A program made the translations under genes and the position numbers. From JAYREN01 sp963663375 (GTDB lineage: Bacteria; Acidobacteriota; Holophagae; Holophagales; Holophagaceae): a stretch of 64,000 nt of DNA. This document shows positions 57,912 through 64,000 of the stretch, one piece after another. The DNA is taken from contig OY760195.1 of NCBI GenBank assembly GCA_963663375.1, forward strand, positions 1,798,001 through 1,862,000, read 5' to 3'. Every line of letters starts with the position of its first letter. The first letter of the stretch is position 1. The notes below the pieces were generated by a model. That model saw only the letters and a list, made by a program, of their open reading frames with translations. It had not been told where the DNA came from and made no database searches.

Positions 57912-60469
57912 CCCCGCTCCTTCCGCAGGGGCCACTTCTCGATCATCCAGGGCAGCAGCCACTGGGTTACAAGCAGGGCCAGCGCCGTGCCGCCGAGGCA
58001 CGCCAGGCCCAGGCCGCGCAAGCCACGATAGCCGCTGAAGACCAGACCACCGAAACCCGCCAGAGTGGTGCCGGCGCACACGGCGTTGACCCGGGACACC
58101 TTCTCGGCGGCGCCCGGTTCAAGACGAGCGCGGTGGAGCAGGTTCAGGGCCGTGTCCACGCTGACGCCCAGGGCGATGGGAACGGCCACCAGGCTCAGGA
58201 AGGTCAAGGGCTCCCGGGCCCAGCCCAGGATGCCCAGCACGCCGATCTGGCTGGCGGCCAGGGGCACCAGGGCCAAGAGCACGAAGCGCAGCCGCCGCCC
58301 GAAGAAGGCCACCACGCCCAGCACCGCCACCAGGGCCAGGAGCACCACATCCCGCAATGCCTCCTTGGCCACGGTCTTGATGGCCCGGAAGAGGGGGCGG
58401 GTGCCCACCATCCGGGATCCAGTGCCCTCCACCACGGCCTCGATGCGGTCCTGGGAGGCCTCGGAGAGGCGCACGGGCAGGGTGAAGCGCTCCACGGCCG
58501 GGGGCGGAGGTTCGCTGGACTTCAACCAGCCCGCCAGGGACCAGCGACGCTTTTCCTCCGGTGGCCGAGGCTGGGAGAGGAGGACCTGGAGCGAGCGCGG
58601 CGCCGAAAGAGGGTTCTCGGCGGCGGCCCGCAGCGCCGTAAGGGGACGCTCCAGGACCAGGGGATCGAGCCCTTCTTCGGCCGCAATAGCCAGGGCCCTG
58701 CGGTACCAGGTCTCGGAACCCAGCACCCGACGGAGTTCGGGGTCTGCCGTGCGCCAGAGCGGCATGGGCAGCCCCTCGGCGGCCAGGGCCTCGGCGATGG
58801 CATTCCAGCGCCGGCTCACCCGTTCGGGTTCGTCCAGGGGAATCTGGATGGCCAGGGGCTGAAGCCCCGCTCCCAGGGCCTTGCCGAGTGCTTCCTGAAG
58901 GGCCAGCGCTGGGTTGCCCTTCTGGCGGAAGCGGCGGAGATCCTCTTCCCACTGGAGGCGGAAACTGCCGACGACACCGAGGATCAACAGGCCCACCGCC
59001 ACGAGGGCCTTCCAGGGCCGAGCGGGGCGGGGCTGAACCGGAGCAGCTGGAACCGGCGCGAAGACACCCCGCCCGCGATCGAAGGCCAGGAGAAGGGCGG
59101 GCAGCACCAGGAAACTGGTGGCCAGACAGGCCAGCAGCCCCAGACCGGCCGTGAGCCCCAGATCACGGAAGCCCGGAAAGGGGGCGGCGATGCAAGCCAG
59201 GAAGGCCAGGGAGGTGGCCAGCGAGGCGGCCACCACCCCTGGGCCCGTGCCCAACAGGGCCGCCCGCAGCGCGAGGCTCTTGGGCCGCCCCTGCTGGCGC
59301 TCCTCGCGGTAGCGGCTGAAGAGCAGGATGCCCACATCGTCGCCGACCCCCAGCAGCACGGCACCGAAGGCCGCCGCCATTAAGTTGAGGCGGCCCAGGA
59401 TCCACCCCACGGAACCCAGCGCCCAGAACATGCCCAGGAGCAGCGGAATCACCACGAAGCCATAGCCCGCCAGGGTGCGGAAACCCACCCAGTAGACGAC
59501 GCCGATGAGGATGAAGGAGAGCCCCAGGCTGAGGGCCACCTCGAAGCCCAGGCGCTGGGTTTCCCAGTAGGCGATGGCGTGGGCCCCCGTGGGTTGAAGG
59601 CCAAAGGGACGATCGGCGGAAGCCGCCAGGGCGCCTTCCACTTCCCGGAAATGAGCCTTGGGAGGAAGCGCCCCTTTGGCGCCCCGCCCCAGCCAGGTCA
59701 GCACCCGCGCCGTGGAGGCGGATTCGCCGCTGGGGAAGTCCAGCAGCAGGGGCACGAGCACGAAGCGGCCATCGGCGGTTTCGAGAAAACCCGCCCGGAG
59801 CTTCACGGGGAAGGCCTTGGCGCTCTGCCGGGCCCGGGCCACGGCCTGATCCCCTTCGTGCAGCAGGGTTCGAAGACCCAGGGGATCCAGTTGCGCGACG
59901 CGTGCCTTGATGGGGTCGGGAGAACCCAGCATTTGGGCGGTTTCCCGGAAGCGTGCCCGAAGCGCCGCCCCGTCTGCCAGGGGTTCCAGGCGGTTCCCCA
60001 GCATCAGGGGCGCCAGACCGTAGAACTGTTCCGTGACCAGCCGACCCACCACGGGATCACCCTCGAGGAAGCTGCCGGCCGCGAGGAGCGCGGGCCAGAG
60101 CGAGGGGCCCTTGGGACCGGCCACAGGCACCGGCGGAGAGAGCCGCCCTTCCCCGCCCATGCCGTTATCGGGCACGCCGTTCAGGGTGACGAGGCGTTCC
60201 ACCAGGGTTTCGGCCCAGGCTTCCCGCGCCTCCAGATCGCTCGCTGTGCCCTCGGCCGCCAGCCAAAGGACCTCCTGCTGTCCCACGCCCGCTTCCAGGC
60301 TCGCCCGCACCACGGGGTGCTCGGTGGGCAGCAGGCTCATCAAATCCAGCCGCCGCTCCACCCGCAGCGCCCCCGCGCCCAGGAGCACCGTGATGACGCC
60401 GAGAATGATCCACAGCCCCGCGGGGCGACGCAGGTGCAGGAGGAAGAGCGCTCTCAACAGCCGCTTCAT
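57908..60469 (-). CDS. MMPL/RND-family membrane transporter
   Basis: An 853-residue two-half RND protein with an N-terminal helix (~18-36), a periplasmic region (~40-290), five helices near 290-450, and a repeat of this layout in the second half. GVGDDVGILLFSRYREE and VPIALGVSVDTALNLLHR are the two MMPL membrane motifs. It may move a lipid or hydrophobic compound. Second-to-last of the minus-strand run. Confidence 0.88.
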   Translation of the reverse strand: MKRLLRALFLLHLRRPAGLWIILGVITVLLGAGALRVERRLDLMSLLPTEHPVVRASLEAGVGQQEVLWLAAEGTASDLEAREAWAETLVERLVTLNGVPDNGMGGEGRLSPPVPVAGPKGPSLWPALLAAGSFLEGDPVVGRLVTEQFYGLAPLMLGNRLEPLADGAALRARFRETAQMLGSPDPIKARVAQLDPLGLRTLLHEGDQAVARARQSAKAFPVKLRAGFLETADGRFVLVPLLLDFPSGESASTARVLTWLGRGAKGALPPKAHFREVEGALAASADRPFGLQPTGAHAIAYWETQRLGFEVALSLGLSFILIGVVYWVGFRTLAGYGFVVIPLLLGMFWALGSVGWILGRLNLMAAAFGAVLLGVGDDVGILLFSRYREERQQGRPKSLALRAALLGTGPGVVAASLATSLAFLACIAAPFPGFRDLGLTAGLGLLACLATSFLVLPALLLAFDRGRGVFAPVPAAPVQPRPARPWKALVAVGLLILGVVGSFRLQWEEDLRRFRQKGNPALALQEALGKALGAGLQPLAIQIPLDEPERVSRRWNAIAEALAAEGLPMPLWRTADPELRRVLGSETWYRRALAIAAEEGLDPLVLERPLTALRAAAENPLSAPRSLQVLLSQPRPPEEKRRWSLAGWLKSSEPPPPAVERFTLPVRLSEASQDRIEAVVEGTGSRMVGTRPLFRAIKTVAKEALRDVVLLALVAVLGVVAFFGRRLRFVLLALVPLAASQIGVLGILGWAREPLTFLSLVAVPIALGVSVDTALNLLHRARLEPGAAEKVSRVNAVCAGTTLAGFGGLVFSGYRGLRGLGLACLGGTALALLVTQWLLPWMIEKWPLRKERG

Positions 60470-60478
60470 GCCCCAGCC

Positions 60479-61381
60479 CTACCCATTCAACGCATCCATG
60501 AGCCGTTCCAGCACGGGATGCAGCACCACGCGCCGGGACTGGGCCAGGCGGCGCATGAGATTGGGGTCCTCCAGCTTGAGCAGCGGATAGCTCTCGGGGC
60601 CGCCGCTCTGGAGCACTTCGGCCCAGCGGCTGGCGGTGAGGATGGTGGGGAGCTCCTCCGCGTACCGGTGGTCCAGGAGCTGCGCCAGGGCTCGCACCAC
60701 ACGGATATCCGAATCCATGCGATCGAAGTCGTCCAGCACCAGACAGGGTGCCTTGAGCAGCGGCTCCATGCGGTCCCGCTCGCTCTGGAAGCCCTTGTTC
60801 AGAAAGCTCCGGGTGTCGTAGTAGACATCCTTCAGCTCCTGGCTGAAGGTGCGCACCGAAACGAAGAGCCCGGCATTGCCCTCCCGGGTGCAGCAGGCCT
60901 TCAACGCCGCCGCCGCCAGGGTGCTCCGGCCACTGCCGGGCGGGCCATCGATCCACCAGAGATCCACCCGGTCCCGGTCCCGCCGCGCCCAGGTGAAGAG
61001 CGTGCGGTAGCCCTGGGGTTCCTGGGCGGGCTTGAGATCCTTCCAAACAGACTCCCCGCCCTTCCCGCCACACTTGTGGAGGATGTGATCCAGCTTGGAA
61101 CGCAGATCCTCGCTGAGGGTGCTCCGGCTCGCCTCGTGCTCCAGCAGCAACTGGGCCGACTCCAGCCCCGCGACCACCTTTTCCCTCGGGTGCTGGATCT
61201 TCCACCATTCCCAGAAGCTCTCGAAGGACGCACCGCGGTACCGGGAAGGGATACCCAGGACCGAACCATCCGCGACCACCTCCTGAACGCAGGTACAGGG
61301 CCGTGCGGGAACCGATGGATCCGGATCCAGCACCACGCCGCGGCCATGGCAAGTGGGGCAGTTGGGGCGACCCTTAGCCAC
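60479..61381 (-). CDS. DnaC/IstB-like ATPase with N-terminal zinc-binding motif
   Basis: A 300-residue protein. CPTCHGRGVVLDPDPSVPARPCTC near the N-terminus is a four-Cys zinc knuckle. The AAA+ domain has Walker A GPPGSGRST and Walker B LVLDDFDR, with ILTASRWAEVL like sensor 1. This organisation resembles replicative helicase loaders (DnaC/DnaI). The start is GTG at 61381. It could also be a different AAA+ adaptor. Its gap to the sigma gene is 81 bp. Confidence 0.78.
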   Translation of the reverse strand: MAKGRPNCPTCHGRGVVLDPDPSVPARPCTCVQEVVADGSVLGIPSRYRGASFESFWEWWKIQHPREKVVAGLESAQLLLEHEASRSTLSEDLRSKLDHILHKCGGKGGESVWKDLKPAQEPQGYRTLFTWARRDRDRVDLWWIDGPPGSGRSTLAAAALKACCTREGNAGLFVSVRTFSQELKDVYYDTRSFLNKGFQSERDRMEPLLKAPCLVLDDFDRMDSDIRVVRALAQLLDHRYAEELPTILTASRWAEVLQSGGPESYPLLKLEDPNLMRRLAQSRRVVLHPVLERLMDALNG

Positions 61382-61462
61382 GGGATGCGCCTCGCTTCGC
61401 GTTCACGACGCACCTGCGCGTCGCCCTGCGGGCTTCGCCTGCGGCAAAGTGGCGCTTCGCGC

Positions 61463-62329
61463 TCACGGGTAATCCCCCTTGAGGAACTGCCCCAGCAGCA
61501 CGCGACGGCGGTCCCGGATTTTGCCGAAGGCCCGTTCTTCGATCTGGCGCACCCGCTCGCGGCTGATGCCGGGATCGAAACTCTGGCCGATCTTCTCCAG
61601 GGTCATAGGGTCATTGCCGTCCAGGCCGAAATGGAGCGTGAGGATCCGGCGCTCCTTCTCGCTGAGCATCGCCAAGCTCTGGCGCACCTGCTCCTGGAAG
61701 GCCTCGTTATCCATGGCCTCCATGGGGCTGGGCTCGATAGTCTGCTCCAGGCTGTCCCCCAGAGTGAGGTCGCTCTCGCCCATGCCCTGCTCGGTGGAAA
61801 CCGTCGTAGTGGTCTGCTGGAGAAGCTGCAACCGCTCCACCTCTTCCACGGTGAACTGGGGCGCGGCGGCCACGATATCGGCCACCGTGGGCGGGCGGCC
61901 CAGGTCCTGGCCCAGGCGGTGGGTGATGCGGTTCAGCTGCACGAGATGGCCCGCCACCTTCTGGGGCAGGCGGATCTTGCTGCCATGCTCCGCCAGGGCG
62001 TGAAAGATGGCCTGCCGCACCCACCAGGAGGCGTAGGTGAGGAACTTGTTCTCCCGTTCGGGATCGAAGCGCTTGGCAGCCTCGATGAGGCCCAGGTTGC
62101 CCTCGCTGATGAGGTCGAGCAGATCCAGGCCCATGCCCTGGAACTTCCGGGCCTCCTTCACCACGAAGCGGAGATTGCCTTCCACCAGGTAGCGCAGGCC
62201 TTCGGGATTGCCGTCGTTCTGCCACATGCGGCCGTACTTCCGCTCCTCGTCGGCCTTCAGCAAGGGCAGATCGCGGATGGAATCAAAATACTTGTCGAGA
62301 CTGCGCTCTTCCAGATGCCTTTGGGGCAC
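61463..62329 (-). CDS. Sigma-70-family RNA polymerase sigma factor
   Basis: A 288-residue sigma factor without region 1.1. Region 1.2-2 is DKYFDSIRDLPLLKADEERKYG...GNLRFVVKEARKFQ and LDLISEGNLGLIEAAKRFDP...FLTYASWWVRQAI; region 4 contains LEKIGQSFDPGISRERVRQIEERA. Group 2/3 type (RpoS/RpoH-like). The start is GTG at 62329 (V-PQRHLEERSLDKYF). Placement behind hspR and dnaJ suggests a heat or stress role, but this is inferred. Confidence 0.9.
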   Translation of the reverse strand: MPQRHLEERSLDKYFDSIRDLPLLKADEERKYGRMWQNDGNPEGLRYLVEGNLRFVVKEARKFQGMGLDLLDLISEGNLGLIEAAKRFDPERENKFLTYASWWVRQAIFHALAEHGSKIRLPQKVAGHLVQLNRITHRLGQDLGRPPTVADIVAAAPQFTVEEVERLQLLQQTTTTVSTEQGMGESDLTLGDSLEQTIEPSPMEAMDNEAFQEQVRQSLAMLSEKERRILTLHFGLDGNDPMTLEKIGQSFDPGISRERVRQIEERAFGKIRDRRRVLLGQFLKGDYP

Positions 62330-62387
62330 GGTTCACCTTGGTTGGGGGCTCCAGCATAGCAAGGGCGACGGAGCTGTCGCGCAAGAC

Positions 62388-62789
62388 CTAGTCGCGCTTC
62401 CTTAATCCCTGGGGGCTCAGCTTCACCAAGCCCGTGGGCTTGAGGGGTTTCTCGAAGCTGGGGCGCTCCACCTCGATTCCGGCCGCGCGCAGCTTGCCTT
62501 CGTAGCCGTCGATGAGCCGTTGCATCTCGTCCTGCATCTTCTCCATGCGATCCCGAAGGCTCATCACCACTTCGACTCCCGCCAGATTCACACCCAAGTC
62601 CCGGGTAAGGCTGAGGATGAACTCCAGGCGTTCCAGGTCCTCCTCCGAGTACAGCCGGGTCTTGCCCTCGGTGCGACTGGGCAGCAGCAGGCCTTCCCGT
62701 TCATAGAGGCGGAGCGTCTGGGGATGGATCTGGTAGCGCACCGCCACCACGCCAATCATGTAGCAGCCGGCCTTGGAATCACGCCGCAT
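62388..62789 (-). CDS. hspR: MerR-family heat-shock repressor HspR-like
   Basis: A 133-residue MerR-type regulator. YQIHPQTLRLYEREGLLLPSRTEGKTRLYSEEDLERLEFILSLTRDLGVNLAGVEVV is nearly identical in layout to HspR. It represses dnaK-type genes until DnaK is titrated. Co-located behind dnaJ, as in the actinobacterial dnaK-grpE-dnaJ-hspR order, but dnaK and grpE are not in the window. GGAG is 7 bases before the ATG. Confidence 0.92.
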   Translation of the reverse strand: MRRDSKAGCYMIGVVAVRYQIHPQTLRLYEREGLLLPSRTEGKTRLYSEEDLERLEFILSLTRDLGVNLAGVEVVMSLRDRMEKMQDEMQRLIDGYEGKLRAAGIEVERPSFEKPLKPTGLVKLSPQGLRKRD

Positions 62790-62813
62790 GGGTCAGCTCC
62801 GATTCAAAAAAAA

Positions 62814-62836
62814 GATTCACCACGGAGGACTCAGCC
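62814..62836. repeat. Single CACCACGGAG arm between dnaJ and hspR
   Basis: GATTCACCACGGAGGACTCA (62814-62833) has the same start as the arms at 15018, but no partner arm was found within 1 kb. It abuts the dnaJ stop (62839-62841) and is flanked by an A8 run (62806-62813) that reads T8 on the coding strand. Likely a solo remnant of the dispersed hairpin. Confidence 0.6.
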
Positions 62837-62838
62837 TT

Positions 62839-63906
62839 TCACTTCGCCCGGATGTTCGCATCGTTGAGTTCGCCCAGTTCCCGCAGCAGTTCCTTGCTCC
62901 GTTCATCCTGGATCTGGGGCGTCACCACCTGGATCTCGGCGAAGAGATCGCCGCGCTGTTCCGAGCGGGGCACGGGCATGCCCTGGCCCTTGAGGCGCAG
63001 CTTGGAGCCGCTCTGGGTCCCGGGTGGAATCTTGATCGTGGTGTGGCCTTCGGGGGTGGGGATCTCCACCTTGGCCCCCATGGCGGCCTCGGTGAAGCTG
63101 ATGGGCAGCTTCAGGTATAGGTTGGCCCCCCGGCGCTCGAAGCGGGGATCGGCCTCGACCTGGATCTGAAGGTAGAGATCGCCCGCGCCGCCACCGCGAC
63201 GCCCCGCCTCACCCTTGCCGGTCACCCGCAGGCGGGTGCCGTCTTCCACTCCGGCGGGAATGGCAATGGTGACCGTTTCCCGCTTGGGATTGCGCCCGCG
63301 TCCCTGACAGTCCGTGCAGGCGGGCGCCTTCTTGCCCGTGCCGCCGCATTCATCACATTCCAGGCGGCTCTTGAAGAAACCCGATCCCTGCTCGTGGAAA
63401 CCCCGGCCATGACAGGTCTGGCAGATGGCCTTGGGGGCGCCCGCCGCCTCGCCGCTGCCCTGGCAGGTCTTACAGGTTTCCGTGCGGGTCACATTGATGG
63501 GCAGGCGGGTGCCTGTGAAGGCATCGCTGAAGCCGATGCGTACGGCATGCTGGAGATCCTCGCCGGGACGCGGCCCCGCCCGCCGAGGGCGCCTGCCTCC
63601 GCCGAAGCCCTGGAAAATATCCGAGAAGGCGCCGCCCATATCCCCGAAATCGAAGCCCTGCCCCCCGCCCACCTGGGCTGCGGGCCCATTCGGGTCACCG
63701 AACTGGTCGAAGTTGCGGCGCTTTTCCGGGTCCGAAAGCACATCGTTGGCCGTGCTCAGGTCCTTGAACTTGGCCTCGGCCTCCTTGTTGCCCGGATTCA
63801 GGTCTGGGTGGTACTTCCGCGCCAGCTTGCGGTACGCCTTCTTGATGTCCTCATCCGAGGCGTTCTTGGGAACTCCCAGGATCTTGTAATAGTCGGGGAC
63901 GGCCAT
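62839..63906 (-). CDS. dnaJ: Chaperone DnaJ
   Basis: A type I Hsp40 of 355 residues that stimulates DnaK. The J-domain is MAVPDYYKILGVPKNASDEDIKKAYRKLARKYHPDLN with HPD, then a Gly/Phe-rich stretch, then four CxxCxGxG-like zinc repeats (CKTCQGSG, CQTCHGRG, CDECGGTG, CTDCQGRG), and two client-binding domains. The ATG is at 63906. A GAGT-tcg-ACTC palindrome lies 14-25 bases upstream. Start of the minus-strand heat-shock run. Confidence 0.97.
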   Translation of the reverse strand: MAVPDYYKILGVPKNASDEDIKKAYRKLARKYHPDLNPGNKEAEAKFKDLSTANDVLSDPEKRRNFDQFGDPNGPAAQVGGGQGFDFGDMGGAFSDIFQGFGGGRRPRRAGPRPGEDLQHAVRIGFSDAFTGTRLPINVTRTETCKTCQGSGEAAGAPKAICQTCHGRGFHEQGSGFFKSRLECDECGGTGKKAPACTDCQGRGRNPKRETVTIAIPAGVEDGTRLRVTGKGEAGRRGGGAGDLYLQIQVEADPRFERRGANLYLKLPISFTEAAMGAKVEIPTPEGHTTIKIPPGTQSGSKLRLKGQGMPVPRSEQRGDLFAEIQVVTPQIQDERSKELLRELGELNDANIRAK

Positions 63907-63920
63907 GTCGGTACTTTAGC

Positions 63921-63931
63921 GAGTTCGACTC
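63921..63931. promoter_or_regulatory. Possible HspR operator before dnaJ
   Basis: GAGT-tcg-ACTC on the plus strand; HspR's HAIR consensus uses CTTGAGT/ACTCAAG half-sites 7 bp apart, so the half-site core GAGT/ACTC fits but spacing is 3. On the minus strand a weak promoter (TTGCTG, 18 bp, GCTAAA) covers the same stretch, the right place for a repressor. Confidence 0.35.
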
Positions 63932-63954
63932 AGGTTATCAGCAAGGAAAAGAAA

Positions 63955-63991
63955 ACCGCCAGTCACCCGACTACTGCGGGTGCCTGGCGGT
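63955..63991 (-). terminator. Rho-independent terminator upstream of dnaJ
   Basis: ACCGCCAGtCACCC pairs with GGGTGcCTGGCGGT over 14 bp with one mismatch and a 9-base loop. On the minus strand it is followed by TTTTCTTTT, so it ends a gene coming from the right, outside the window. Weaker on the plus strand (ACTTTT). Confidence 0.75.
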
Positions 63992-64000
63992 GGAACTTTT

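Noticed and set aside
61382..61462. Short repeats CGCTTCGCG(T/C)TCAC in the gap before the DnaC-like gene
   Set aside because: The two copies at about 61392 and 61453 are only 14 bases and may be chance in GC-rich sequence; no element boundary is visible.
59579..62359. 926-codon open frame antisense to the MMPL, DnaC-like and sigma genes
   Set aside because: It spans three clearly assigned genes on the other strand and their gaps; antisense frame of high-GC sequence.
1..64000. tRNA, rRNA or riboswitch genes
   Set aside because: I saw no cloverleaf, rRNA signature or known riboswitch core in any gap, but I cannot run a covariance search.

Overview
The window is GC-rich, densely packed, diderm-type bacterial DNA with no tRNA, rRNA, CRISPR array or insertion sequence that I can recognise. 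Outer-membrane lipoproteins, a terminal-Phe barrel-like protein, a GspF/PilC family protein, complex I genes, an HspR-type repressor and a VIT/VWA/DUF2135 protein suggest a free-living environmental bacterium. My best guess is Acidobacteriota, Holophagae/Geothrix-like; this is an inference from gene style and composition, not from a marker comparison. Layout: 1-1239 (minus) is the start of an ACP / FabZ-like dehydratase / ketosynthase set whose ketosynthase runs off the left edge. 1373-4183 is nuoABCD, followed by about 750 bp of repeats, then hemerythrin, an MFS exporter with its MarR regulator, YceI and a double CDGSH protein, and then nuoEF (8151-10093). Complex I is therefore split, and nuoG onward is absent here. 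10477-16618 holds AzlCD, an EamA transporter, a CNT nucleoside transporter, a small roadblock-like protein and membrane proteins. 16774-27809 is a plus-strand block: a HEAT-repeat protein ending in a degenerate receiver domain, a TPR/NHL-like protein, a PEGA/PDZ protein, a DUF4845-like protein, aroA, and a 1019-residue sigma-54-type activator whose GTG start overlaps the aroA stop. 27806-36754 (minus) holds mutL, a DUF456 protein, a purine nucleoside phosphorylase, a large lipoprotein, a LysM/M23 peptidase, HAD phosphatase-moaC, and a dicarboxylate symporter. 36848-43865 (plus) is a four-gene ABC exporter operon followed by a lipoprotein, an M16 peptidase, an FKBP, rlmN and a possible 42-residue protein. 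43862-52524 has a PepSY-type protein, a DUF4920-like protein, PilC/GspF, a barrel-like protein and the VIT/VWA protein. 52676-56729 (minus) is the conserved rplU-rpmA-obgE-nadD-rsfS block with a glutamate dehydrogenase. 56856-63906 (minus) is dnaJ-hspR-sigma factor-DnaC-like ATPase-MMPL protein-methyltransferase. The most striking non-coding signal is dispersed repeats. One superfamily (about nine sites) has arms built of about three direct copies of a 7-base word every 8-10 bases; nearly all its words fit C-R-C-R-R-A-K, and the arms are arranged as inverted repeats in intergenic gaps. A second, unrelated composite element of about 85 bp (hairpin alpha about 33 bp, hairpin beta about 40 bp) occurs three times, each time between minus-strand genes. 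A 200-bp-offset duplication copies the 3' end of nuoD. Genes are commonly coupled by ATGA/GTGA overlaps, so most blocks are likely operons.
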